This document shows positions 13,774 to 21,176 of a stretch of DNA of 22,211 bases, one piece after another. Numbering within the stretch: the stretch's first letter is position 1; each line of letters starts with the position of its first letter. The position numbers and the translations under genes are program-made. Source of the DNA: a virus; IMG/VR virus record IMGVR_UViG_3300003690_000189, positions 1-22,211 of that record. One strand, given 5' to 3'. A model generated the notes under the pieces. It had not been told where the DNA came from and made no database searches. It worked only from the letters and a program-made list of their open reading frames with translations.

Positions 13774-15582
13774 ATGCACTTAGATGACGCTATTAGAGCG
13801 GCCTGTGAGCCGTTTGCTCATCGTATTGAAACCAACATCAGAATCACATGCCCCGAATGCTCACACCGCAGGAAGGGGCGCAACAAACGTGAGCCTGTTT
13901 TAAGTGTATTAATTAAGGAAGACAGGTTCGTATACGACTGTCACCATTGTGACATTAGCGGGTGCGTTCCGTTCCACACCACACCATACCACACCACACC
14001 ACGCCACGATCCGCTGCCCCCTCAGGATATCAAACGCGCCGAGGCTGCGGCACTGGATGATGAGCCTCTTGCTTATCTCGAAACAACCCGACACATATCA
14101 CGGAGCGTTCTCCAGCAATTCGGCGTGTTCTCCACCGAGAAATACTTTCCCAAGCTTGACCGTGAGGTCACAGCCGTTGGATTCCCCTACTTTGAGGGCG
14201 ATCAAATCTATGCGACCAAGTTCAGAGCGGTGGAAGCCAAGGCCCACACCCAGTCGGGGGGAGGCGCGCACACCTTTTTTGGTGAGCAACGCATCAACGG
14301 TGAGACCACCTTGTGTGTTTGCGAGGGAGAGATCGATGCCCTTAGCTGCACATGTGCATTCGAGGAAACGGGTCAGGAGATCAGTGCAGTGTCTGTTCCG
14401 AATGGCGCACCTTCAAAGCTTTCGGACAGGAGGGTTGATCCAAGCGAGGACAAGAAATTTAATTACGTTTGGGAAGCGCGTGAATTATTCGGACGCATGG
14501 AGAAAATAGTTTTAGCGACGGACGGGGACGCGCAAGGTGACGCACTTGCTGAGGAACTCGCCAGAAGAATTGGGAAGGCTAAGTGCTGGCTGGTAAGATG
14601 GCCTCCCGACTGCAAGGACGCCAACGATGTGTTGGTCAAGCACGGTGCGGAAGCCCTGTCGCAAGCGATCACCGATGCGGTTCCCTATCCTCTTAGCGGC
14701 CTTAATACCGCCGATCATTATTCAACTGAAGTCGATGACCTCTATCGTAAGGGTATTGTTGGCGGCGAAAGCACAGGCTTCCCGACTCTGGATGACATGA
14801 TCACTGTCAAGACAGGGCATCTGTCTGTGGTCACAGGTATCCCGTCGAGTGGCAAGAGTTGTTTCTTGGATGCCGTGATGGTCAACTTGGCACGGAGTAG
14901 GTCGTGGAAATTCGCGATATGTAGCTTTGAGAACGACCCGGCAACCCACATAACCCAGTTGATAGAGAAGTTTACAGGCAAACCTTTCTTCGACGGCCCC
15001 ACACCACGCCTAAACGAACAGGCGTTGAGAGAGGCCAAGGATTTCATCGCCGATCATTTTGTTTTCATTGACTACAATGAGGGGGAGAAGGCCACGCTTT
15101 CCAGTATACTTGAGCGAGCGGGCGCGGCTGTTCAACGAATGGGCGTGCGCGGGCTGATCATAGACCCCTATTCCTACATCGCACTCCCCAACAAAGATAA
15201 GTCAGAGACACAGCAGATAGCAGACATGCTCACCGACGTGCGTATGTTCGCCAAGCTGCACGATATCCATGTGTGGTTCGTCGCCCATCCCGCTAAGATG
15301 AGGCGGGAGGAAGGTAGCGTCCCAGTTCCTAAGGGCTACGACCTGAGTGGTAGCGCTCACTGGTATAATTTTGCTGACACCGGCATCACGGTGGCACGCT
15401 TCGATGACACCAAAGAAGAACGTGAGCGTGTAAAAATTATCTGTTGGAAACAGCGCTATCGTTGGTTAGGATCTCAGGGAGAACGTGTCCTTGACTTCGA
15501 CCTCCCATCCGGCTGTTACTATGAGGAGAAGAATGAGGTTAGCGAGTGGGTTAAAGAAGAATCTTGGTGGAAAGATCTCTGA
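13774..15582 (+). CDS. Primase-helicase, T7 gp4/Twinkle type
   Basis: A 602-residue bifunctional replication protein. The N-terminal zinc-binding domain has C26-x2-C29 and C56-x2-C59. A TOPRIM core follows with Glu in CVCEGEIDAL (about residue 184) and the D-x-D in VLATDGDAQGD (about 247-251). The RecA-like helicase domain has Walker A GIPSSGKS (355-362), Walker B LIIDPYSY (about 461) and the histidine in VAHPAK. It would lay down primers and unwind the fork as a hexameric ring. The linker after the zinc domain contains an odd HTTPYHTTPRH run encoded by a CCACA repeat. AGGAG lies seven bases before the ATG. Next to it lies a DUF6456-like gene. Confidence 0.93.
   Translation: MHLDDAIRAACEPFAHRIETNIRITCPECSHRRKGRNKREPVLSVLIKEDRFVYDCHHCDISGCVPFHTTPYHTTPRHDPLPPQDIKRAEAAALDDEPLAYLETTRHISRSVLQQFGVFSTEKYFPKLDREVTAVGFPYFEGDQIYATKFRAVEAKAHTQSGGGAHTFFGEQRINGETTLCVCEGEIDALSCTCAFEETGQEISAVSVPNGAPSKLSDRRVDPSEDKKFNYVWEARELFGRMEKIVLATDGDAQGDALAEELARRIGKAKCWLVRWPPDCKDANDVLVKHGAEALSQAITDAVPYPLSGLNTADHYSTEVDDLYRKGIVGGESTGFPTLDDMITVKTGHLSVVTGIPSSGKSCFLDAVMVNLARSRSWKFAICSFENDPATHITQLIEKFTGKPFFDGPTPRLNEQALREAKDFIADHFVFIDYNEGEKATLSSILERAGAAVQRMGVRGLIIDPYSYIALPNKDKSETQQIADMLTDVRMFAKLHDIHVWFVAHPAKMRREEGSVPVPKGYDLSGSAHWYNFADTGITVARFDDTKEERERVKIICWKQRYRWLGSQGERVLDFDLPSGCYYEEKNEVSEWVKEESWWKDL
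13974..14008 (+). repeat. CCACA pentamer repeat inside primase-helicase gene
   Basis: Seven head-to-tail pentamers: CCACA, CCACA, CCATA, CCACA, CCACA, CCACG, CCACG. They encode a His/Thr/Pro-rich linker between the zinc domain and the TOPRIM part. A second run of four units lies at 15804-15823 in the next gene, and a partial copy at 15703-15717. Confidence 0.85.
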
Positions 15583-16051
15583 GCCTTTCGACAACGGCAA
15601 CGGCACGTTCGTTTTAGAGGCAGCGTCCACCCGTGCTGGTGACATCAGGGTCAGGCGCGTCGACAGTTGCGAGATCGACAGGCTTCTTCTCGCACAGAAG
15701 ATCACACCACACCAACATGACACCGCTGAACATTTCATGTCAGTGCTTTTTCGGGCGCGCATGATAGGCGGCGGCAGTAGTAACTGGGAACGTGGGGGTT
15801 GCACCACACCACACCACACCATATCCGAACGGCAAGCGATAGCCTATGCGGAGGCGGGCAAGATGATCGGGGTCGTCAAAAGATTGGGGGGAGATCACGC
15901 CAAGAATGTGATTCTTGCTGCGGTTCTTGAGGACCGGCGCGTGATAAAAGGGAAGGATATCGCAGCCCTTGCGAGAGTGCTTGCGATTCTGGATGAATAT
16001 TTTACCGCCAAGTTAGGCGGCGACGGTCGCCACCGGCAACCGTCGCTTTGA
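15533..16051 (+). CDS. Hypothetical protein, DUF6456-like helical
   Basis: A 172-residue protein. The ATG at 15533 is chosen for GAGGAG four to five bases upstream; it overlaps the primase-helicase by 50 bases, and a start at 15521 or further back is possible. Residues about 40-85 (RRVDSCEIDRLLLAQKITPH, then AEHFMSVLFRARMIGG) resemble the start of DUF6456-type proteins, with a dimer-like helix that carries a RLL...I-x-x-Q/H motif. The rest is helical (AIAYAEAGKMIGVVKRL; LARVLAILDEYF). A CCACA repeat is translated as CTTPHHTI. A DNA-binding or regulatory role is likely but unproven. The 3' end overlaps the convergent minus gene by 50 bases. Confidence 0.65.
   Translation: MRLASGLKKNLGGKISEPFDNGNGTFVLEAASTRAGDIRVRRVDSCEIDRLLLAQKITPHQHDTAEHFMSVLFRARMIGGGSSNWERGGCTTPHHTISERQAIAYAEAGKMIGVVKRLGGDHAKNVILAAVLEDRRVIKGKDIAALARVLAILDEYFTAKLGGDGRHRQPSL
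15804..15823 (+). repeat. Second CCACA pentamer run
   Basis: CCACA three times followed by CCATA, in a different reading frame from the run at 13974-14008, so selection for protein sequence alone does not explain both. Confidence 0.8.
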
Positions 16052-16223
16052 CGTTTACGGTGACGCCATCTCGAACGAGAGACTTGACCAGCTTTTCGGT
16101 CAGATACTCGTTGCACTTTGGATCGGTAGTATTGGTCGCCTTCACGACCAGATACTTAAATGATTGAAATCCATCGGATAAGTCCTCTTGCTTGAGGTTT
16201 AAGGTCACCTTGATCTTAGCCAT
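16002..16223 (-). CDS. Small basic protein of unknown function
   Basis: A 73-residue protein with beta-strand character (KIKVTLNLKQEDL, SFKYLVVKATNTT, TVNVKATVAGG) and a lysine/arginine-rich end. No family is recognised. It has a GAGAGAGAG element 5-14 bases before its ATG, preceded by a hairpin, the same arrangement as the MoxR gene at 21090, so it is probably translated well. It is the last gene of the second minus operon and overlaps the convergent plus gene by 50 bases at its 3' end. Confidence 0.65.
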   Translation of the reverse strand: MAKIKVTLNLKQEDLSDGFQSFKYLVVKATNTTDPKCNEYLTEKLVKSLVRDGVTVNVKATVAGGDRRRLTWR

Positions 16224-16239
16224 GTCGTTCTCTCTCTCA

Positions 16240-16255
16240 GGTGCATGGTCGCACC
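16240..16255 (-). promoter_or_regulatory. Hairpin directly upstream of GAGAGAG ribosome-site element
   Basis: In the minus transcript GGTGC-GACCAT-GCACC (five-base stem) ends exactly where the TGAGAGAGAGAA leader of the 16223 gene begins. A stem-loop bordering the ribosome site could tune its use. A larger dyad (ACTGCCTA/TAGGCAGT, 16258-16283, ten-base loop) lies just before it. No U-run follows either. Confidence 0.45.
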
Positions 16256-16293
16256 GTACTGCCTACCCTATGCGATAGGCAGTGGCGCTGCGA

Positions 16294-16518
16294 TCATTCA
16301 GTCGCCTTTCGATCCTCTCGGATCACCTCAGCGATAGGTACCAAGGTGAAGTTTCCCTCAGCGTTCACGGTAGCCTTAATGTATCCATCGTCGTGAAGCT
16401 GCGAGAGGATGCAATCAACGGCGCACTCAGCAAGCTGACGCTTTGCTACAAATGCACCGCCGTAATAGGCAGCGGCCAATGCGGCCACTGCCAACAAGGT
16501 ATGCAGTATGGGGTCCAT
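16294..16518 (-). CDS. Small membrane protein
   Basis: A 74-residue protein with one N-terminal membrane helix at about 5-24 (LHTLLAVAALAAAYYGGAFV) followed by a basic turn and a soluble domain (LAECAVDCILSQLHDDGYI, then a beta stretch NAEGNFTLVPIAE) that may be cytoplasmic. AGGAGG, an excellent ribosome site, lies just upstream. The start overlaps the end of the preceding 69-residue gene by a few bases only through the leader. Function unknown; a membrane partner for the block 4 proteins is one possibility. Confidence 0.7.
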   Translation of the reverse strand: MDPILHTLLAVAALAAAYYGGAFVAKRQLAECAVDCILSQLHDDGYIKATVNAEGNFTLVPIAEVIREDRKATE

Positions 16519-16728
16519 TCACTCCTCCTCTTTGTTGTGGACCGATCCCCGACAAGAGGGTGACTGTATCCCTCCGGGGAACTCACTATTAATTTGGCGC
16601 AACGGCTGGCCGGTTTTCTGCTGATAGAGAAAAGCCCACGCCATCCACCGTTGACCCGCTGAATAGTTGGCGGGGTTGGCGGCGATGGTCACCGCCGTCC
16701 GCCGCCATGTTTCGATGGTACGCCTCAT
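16519..16728 (-). CDS. Small basic protein of unknown function
   Basis: A 69-residue protein. It begins RRTIETWRRTAVTIAANPAN, has an aromatic-rich middle (QRWMAWAFLYQQKTGQPL) and ends in a basic-then-acidic tail (SVHNKEEE). A membrane anchor is not clear. The ATG overlaps the stop of the preceding 298-residue gene (ATGA), and the ribosome site of the next gene lies within its last codons. No family is recognised. Confidence 0.6.
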   Translation of the reverse strand: MRRTIETWRRTAVTIAANPANYSAGQRWMAWAFLYQQKTGQPLRQINSEFPGGIQSPSCRGSVHNKEEE

Positions 16729-17621
16729 AGCTGCGCCACCATGTCGCGATAGATACGCTGACGCACCAGCGAGTAAGCTTTCGCTGGTGAATCGTGGACG
16801 CCTGTCACGGTGTTCTCACCGATGTGTCGGTCCATGAAAGCCAACCACTTGCGGTCAGCCAACTCGATATTGCGGTCGCCCAGCGGCCCGACAACTTCGA
16901 TTGCCTTGATGGGATAGGCTCGTATGCCATTCTCCATCGGCTTGATCTCGCCGTCCTTGATGTAGTCGAACACTGGGTCACCCGCATCGAATACAAGGTA
17001 CTGGAAATACTTTCCAGTGCGAGTATTCCCAAGCCTCTCGACCTGTGGGATATTATCCCAGCGCTCACTGTCGTCGTACCTATGAGATGCCTTGATCTCG
17101 CCGCTGTTAAACATCGGCATGACCTTAGTAAAGATGTTGGAATTGACCTTGATCTTTACGTTTATTTTGTTTCCGTAATCGCTCTTAGTTATCAGCGATT
17201 CTTGTAAGCCATCTATCGCATCGGCGTTGCTGCCGAAATACAGATAGACCTTGACGGTCTCTCGCCAGCGGTTGAGAGCAGCGCTGATATCGTTCAACCT
17301 GTTTTCCCATCGCCCAGTTAATGTCGGAGAATCCTCTGGATCGATACGATGACCATAGCCGTTGACGCTGTACTTCTGCTTGACGCGATAGTCTTGAATG
17401 CGCTTGAGCGCATCTTCAATAGGACTGACTAGTATTTCGCCAGCGAGATCGGGCCGGGCGTCCTTTATAATCTGACGCTGATCCCAAGAGTGGAGACCAT
17501 CGTCTTTCAGTGATCGCAGGAAAGCATTTAAAGCTTCACTGCCAATCACCTGTCGTAGCGCATCAAGAGTCCTCTTCATCTTAAGGAAATCGTGGTACGC
17601 CTCTTCCGTTCCCTCGTTCAT
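16725..17621 (-). CDS. Unrecognised phage protein, 298 residues
   Basis: I do not recognise this family. It begins with a helical region (FLKMKRTLDALRQVIG, then ARPDLAGEILVSPIEDALKR), followed by mixed strands (ETVKVYLYFGSNA; NKINVKIKVNSNIFTKVMPM; KYFQYLVFDAGDPVFDYI) and a helical C-terminus (LADRKWLAFMDRHIGE, AYSLVRQRIYRD). No transmembrane segment or cysteine cluster is seen. I use ATG 17621, which has GGAGAG before GTATCAC; the frame is open for 14 more codons. It follows the AAA+ and VWA genes after a gap with two hairpins, so it may be a substrate or partner of that machine. The leader shares the string GTATCACATG with the primase-helicase start. Confidence 0.7.
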   Translation of the reverse strand: MNEGTEEAYHDFLKMKRTLDALRQVIGSEALNAFLRSLKDDGLHSWDQRQIIKDARPDLAGEILVSPIEDALKRIQDYRVKQKYSVNGYGHRIDPEDSPTLTGRWENRLNDISAALNRWRETVKVYLYFGSNADAIDGLQESLITKSDYGNKINVKIKVNSNIFTKVMPMFNSGEIKASHRYDDSERWDNIPQVERLGNTRTGKYFQYLVFDAGDPVFDYIKDGEIKPMENGIRAYPIKAIEVVGPLGDRNIELADRKWLAFMDRHIGENTVTGVHDSPAKAYSLVRQRIYRDMVAQL

Positions 17622-17663
17622 GTGATACTCTCCATGTGTTTCGCGGATATTGCCGCACATCAA

Positions 17664-17680
17664 TTGGGCTGCTAGCCCAA
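17664..17680. other. Small hairpin in the gap after the VWA gene
   Basis: TTGGGCT-GCT-AGCCCAA, seven-base stem and three-base loop, directly downstream (on the minus strand) of the stronger hairpin at 17687-17710. Confidence 0.6.
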
Positions 17681-17686
17681 GACACA

Positions 17687-17710
17687 GCGCCCGGGGTTTC
17701 CCCCGGGCGC
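17687..17710 (-). terminator. Strong GC hairpin after the VWA gene, possible attenuator
   Basis: GCGCCCGGGG-TTTC-CCCCGGGCGC is a perfect ten-base-pair stem with a four-base loop. It begins seven bases after the stop of the VWA gene (17717). No run of U follows, so it is not a standard intrinsic terminator. It could slow polymerase, protect the 3' end of the upstream message or be an RNase III site, lowering expression of the downstream four genes. Confidence 0.5.
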
Positions 17711-17716
17711 ACTACT

Positions 17717-19069
17717 TCAAGCAACCTTGTCGAGCTTTATTGTCTCTCCCCATGGGGCCACTGCATCAGTGGTCGAGACCCACACGACCGCATAGTCAGG
17801 TTCGTCTGGAAAGCTGCATTCCAAATCGCTCAAATAGATGAAGGTGTCAACGTCAAGGCCGTTGTCCTCGACATAATCGAAAGGCGGACGAAAGTCTGTA
17901 CCGCCGCCGCCGTAACGACCCAAGTCGCGCTCTTGGATTTGCGATGGGTCTTCAAACGTGTCGACGTGAGCGATGCGGCTGTCGCAATATATGACAGTCA
18001 CCTCGTCGGCATCGACATCAGAGCAGATGGCTTTTAACTCAGCCATCAGCGCTTGGTATTCGTCTTGGCGTACACTTGCTGAGGTGTCGACCGCAACAAC
18101 GATGTTGCCGCTGCCGTCTGGTGTACGACGGGCAGCAAAGAGGCCACGACGAACTGCTTTCTTGTCGAGGCGAGTCCAATCGTTGCGATAGTCAGAGCCA
18201 CGCCCAAGAATGCGGGCCAGCTTTTCCCGCCAATCGATGACGGCATCGCGCAATGTCTTAACATACTCCGCGATGCTGGCTGGCAACTTACCGCGAGACT
18301 TTGCGTTTTGTGCGTCGTTGTGAATTTCTGACGCCAACTCGCGCTCTGCCTGAGACAGTTCAGAACCGCTCAGGCTCTCGCCGTCATCGTCCTCAGCATC
18401 GATGACGATTCCGGTGCCGCCGACATCTTCAAAAGGATCGGAACCTTCGCCGCCACTAGTCTCGCCAGTGTCGGCACCTTCGCCGTCACCCGTCTCACCA
18501 GTGTCGCCGTCGTCGCTGTCTTCGCCGTCGTCGCTGGTTTCTCCCGGCTGGTCGCCGTCGTCGCATGGTTCTCCCGGCTGGTCGCCGGTCTCGCCGTCGT
18601 CGCCGTCCTGACCTTCATCATCGCTATCGTCGCCGGGACCGGCATCGCCTTCATCACCTTCTCTCCCGGGGTTCTTACCCTGAGGAACCAAGGCGTCGTA
18701 CAAAGACTCTGTGGTGTATTCGTTGTCCTGTTTTGGCAGGTCATATCCTTCCGCCCTTAGAGAGGCGAACGATATGTGACCTGACGGCAACGTGAAACGC
18801 TCCTTGATAGCGTGCCAATTGATGACGCCATCACCGGCAAGATTCCAGAAGTGAGGGTCACGAGTGCCGCGCCGTAAGTGGTGGAACATCCAGATGTGAG
18901 CGCCTTCATGCCACAGGACGCCTTTCAAAAGGTCAGGGGTATTTAGCACGTTTGTCAGGTAGTGAGGGTTGACAAAGAGGTGCGTTCCATCGACGCCCAA
19001 AGTCGGCAGGGCGTCGGTGAAGATTGTCTTCATCCTCAGCAACCGAAAGCCGGTAAAGGGATGGGTCAA
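17717..19069 (-). CDS. VWA/metallopeptidase-like protein (DUF2201 type)
   Basis: A 450-residue protein. The N-terminal part has the family PF start (HPFTGFRLL), then a HExxH zinc site at residues 54-58 (LWHEGAHIW) and FWNLAGDGVIN, typical of the DUF2201 putative metallopeptidase domain. Residues about 130-240 form a strongly acidic Gly/Asp/Glu linker built of repeats such as DDGDQPGE. The C-terminal VWA domain has the metal-binding DTSAS (about 326-330), the threonine in GGGGTDFR (near 387) and SDLE (near 409). This family pairs with MoxR ATPases, which here ends in the TTG start of this gene (TTGA overlap). Such pairs act as chaperones or assembly factors. ATG 19033 is an alternative but would remove the PF start. 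Confidence 0.85.
   Translation of the reverse strand: MTHPFTGFRLLRMKTIFTDALPTLGVDGTHLFVNPHYLTNVLNTPDLLKGVLWHEGAHIWMFHHLRRGTRDPHFWNLAGDGVINWHAIKERFTLPSGHISFASLRAEGYDLPKQDNEYTTESLYDALVPQGKNPGREGDEGDAGPGDDSDDEGQDGDDGETGDQPGEPCDDGDQPGETSDDGEDSDDGDTGETGDGEGADTGETSGGEGSDPFEDVGGTGIVIDAEDDDGESLSGSELSQAERELASEIHNDAQNAKSRGKLPASIAEYVKTLRDAVIDWREKLARILGRGSDYRNDWTRLDKKAVRRGLFAARRTPDGSGNIVVAVDTSASVRQDEYQALMAELKAICSDVDADEVTVIYCDSRIAHVDTFEDPSQIQERDLGRYGGGGTDFRPPFDYVEDNGLDVDTFIYLSDLECSFPDEPDYAVVWVSTTDAVAPWGETIKLDKVA
18539..18587 (-). repeat. Direct repeat within the acidic linker
   Basis: Two 19-base copies (plus strand TTCTCCCGGCTGGTCGCCG) at 18539-18557 and 18569-18587, 30 bases apart, each coding for part of a DQPGE unit. 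The surrounding 18400-18690 is rich in GTC/GCC codon repeats of the same sort, as expected from repeat expansion. Confidence 0.8.
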
Positions 19070-21090
19070 TAGAACCTTGATCCTGTGAAGCCAGCCAACT
19101 TGGCGGCAAGGTCAGCCGCCTCAGACTGTACGGTTTCCACAATATCGGAAGCCTCAGGATCCCTGAAGGTTTCGACATCGTGCTTGAGCAATTCGCTGTC
19201 GCGAATTTCGTTGATCACCGCCGCGAGTTGCGGATCTTTCTTGATGTTCAAGGCATCGCCAATTTCAACGAGATCGGCGAGGTTGGTGATCATGGAATCG
19301 AATAGACGCCGTGACGGTTCGTTCTTGTACTTGCCGCCAGACTTGCGCACACGGGTAACAGAGAAGCCGGTGAGGCACTCGTTTATGTGAGCCACTGCCT
19401 TGAGAAAACGGCTGACAGTTTCGTCGTGACCGGCATCGGCGCACTGGACATTAGATTCGTCCATCGCGATTGCTATCTGGCTCTTTACCTCTTCATCGAC
19501 GATGTCGGCAATGAGGTCGCCAGACTGCCCGATTGGGCGGGGCGTCCACTCGAAACCATAGAGGCTGTCGAGATTGTCCAAGTGAGAGTAGTCAGCCTCA
19601 TTGAACATTCCGTTGAGTTGCTGACGCCGGGCGTTGATGAGACCGGGCAAGCGCTCTTTCAACTGCTCGACTTCATCAGTAAAGCGTGAGCGCGCGCCGT
19701 CCATCTTCTCGTTATACGCTTCAAGCAATTCAATCGGCAGATAGCGGAAGCCATCCTTGCCGAAACCCACTGTGAAAAAATCGTGGATTGCGCGAGCGGC
19801 GCGAGCGGCCTTTTGAGGTCCGTCGACATCGCGAGGGTCGAGAATGTTTTTGTCGTACTTACCGGCATTGCCGGTCGCGCCGTGTTCGTTGTTCACTTTG
19901 TCGGTGATGGCGCGATCCTTCCTTGTGTACCCGGCGCAATTGATGTGCACCGAAACGAGGATGCCGTTCTTTGCTAAAGCTTCACTCATTGTGATCCTCC
20001 ATTCGAGTGTTTCATGGATACTGCCAATCTTCAGTCGAGCTTCTAGCTCGATACACTCGCGCCCCGGGTCGATAGTGATGCGTGGCTTGCCGTCAGCCTT
20101 CAACGCCTCGTTTCGAGTCTTGATAGCTGCTTCCGCGACCGGATGCAGTTCTACGGGCAGACGCTTAACATAGACGCCAAGCGCTTGAGCCGTCTTGGGA
20201 GTGACTGCTGCGACAAGAGAACTGACCATCGCAAAGCAACCATCGATGGCTGGCTCGCCATCCTTGGTCGACGGGATGGGAGATGTCTCAGGATTGGCGA
20301 ACACCTTAGTGGGCGGTGTCAGCGAATCAGCGAGCCTTTCAAAGCCACAAAATTTAGCGGCTTCCTCGACGCCGATATGCCCGGCGATCAACACCGACTT
20401 GACGGTATCGGTGAAGGCTCCCCACAGTATATCGGATACCGCTACCCATGAACGGGGAGACGGGAACGGCGTGCCGTCTTGAACGTGCCGGTGAAGGCTG
20501 TCGTTACTGAACGCAAGATAGCCAGACACCACAGGGTGCACGCCGATCTTGGCGAAGTGGGTCAGGGTCGCGTCGAGTTCTGCTTCGACCTCGACTATGG
20601 TGAAACGGCTTACGACCTGTTCTGGCATGGCACGCACGTTCGCGCGGTCTTCCTTACGATTGCCATTGGCAACGATAAGGCAATCATCGGGCAACCGATG
20701 CCCGGCGCAGCGGCGGTCCCACAGGATCTGCGTGGCGGCGGTTTGGACATCCTTGTCGCACTGAGGAAATTCCTCAAACACTAACAGGGTCTTTTTCCCT
20801 GCCTCAGCAGCGGTCAGGATCCTGACGAGCCAAGCCGGTTTGAGCTGGGCCATCTGGTCACCGACTTGGGTAACCCAACCGGCAACCTCAGGTGGCTGAA
20901 AATTTATGAGGTTAACAACCTCGACATACCAGCCAAGGGCCTTGGCAACGGCAATTGCGATCTGGCTCTTGCCGACACCGACAGGGCCAAGGACAATCAG
21001 GGTCTTGCCGTATACGGGATGGTCTTCCTGAAGCTTGGCTTGCGCGACGATAACGTCAGGCAAGTCTTTCATGCTAACTAAATTTCTCAT
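19066..21090 (-). CDS. MoxR-type AAA+ ATPase
   Basis: A 674-residue protein. The first third is an AAA+ module: Walker A GPVGVGKS (35-42), the NFQPPEVAGW segment, Walker B LLVFEE (102-107), sensor 1 LIVANGN (138-144) and an arginine in VVSRF (162). This is the MoxR pattern, in which the ring-shaped ATPase works on a complex through a VWA partner; the partner is encoded directly downstream with a four-base overlap. The remaining 450 residues are mostly helical with no recognised domain, unusually long for a MoxR protein and probably for substrate contacts. The gene starts the operon with a hairpin followed by TGAGAGAGAGAG, five bases before the ATG. Confidence 0.87.
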   Translation of the reverse strand: MRNLVSMKDLPDVIVAQAKLQEDHPVYGKTLIVLGPVGVGKSQIAIAVAKALGWYVEVVNLINFQPPEVAGWVTQVGDQMAQLKPAWLVRILTAAEAGKKTLLVFEEFPQCDKDVQTAATQILWDRRCAGHRLPDDCLIVANGNRKEDRANVRAMPEQVVSRFTIVEVEAELDATLTHFAKIGVHPVVSGYLAFSNDSLHRHVQDGTPFPSPRSWVAVSDILWGAFTDTVKSVLIAGHIGVEEAAKFCGFERLADSLTPPTKVFANPETSPIPSTKDGEPAIDGCFAMVSSLVAAVTPKTAQALGVYVKRLPVELHPVAEAAIKTRNEALKADGKPRITIDPGRECIELEARLKIGSIHETLEWRITMSEALAKNGILVSVHINCAGYTRKDRAITDKVNNEHGATGNAGKYDKNILDPRDVDGPQKAARAARAIHDFFTVGFGKDGFRYLPIELLEAYNEKMDGARSRFTDEVEQLKERLPGLINARRQQLNGMFNEADYSHLDNLDSLYGFEWTPRPIGQSGDLIADIVDEEVKSQIAIAMDESNVQCADAGHDETVSRFLKAVAHINECLTGFSVTRVRKSGGKYKNEPSRRLFDSMITNLADLVEIGDALNIKKDPQLAAVINEIRDSELLKHDVETFRDPEASDIVETVQSEAADLAAKLAGFTGSRFY

Positions 21091-21105
21091 TTGCTCTCTC
21101 TCTCA

Positions 21106-21122
21106 GATGCGCTCAACGCATC
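21106..21122 (-). promoter_or_regulatory. Hairpin abutting the GAGAGAG leader of the MoxR gene
   Basis: In the minus transcript GATGCG-TTGAG-CGCATC (six-base stem) ends directly before TGAGAGAGAGAGCAA-ATG. The layout repeats that before the 16223 gene. Confidence 0.5.
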
Positions 21123-21156
21123 ATTAAATGCACCACCATGAATGCACTTAAGGATG

Positions 21157-21176
21157 CGCTGACCTGTTGGTCAGCG
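21157..21176. promoter_or_regulatory. Inverted repeat upstream of the MoxR operon
   Basis: CGCTGACC-TGTT-GGTCAGCG, a perfect eight-base stem with a four-base loop, about 70 bases before the MoxR start. It may be an operator dyad or a hairpin of the 5' leader. Read on the plus strand it is followed by TAGTCCTTTCTTA, weakly terminator-like. Confidence 0.5.

Noticed and set aside
13974-14008. CRISPR-like repeat
   Set aside because: The units are contiguous pentamers with no spacers, so it is a microsatellite, not an array.
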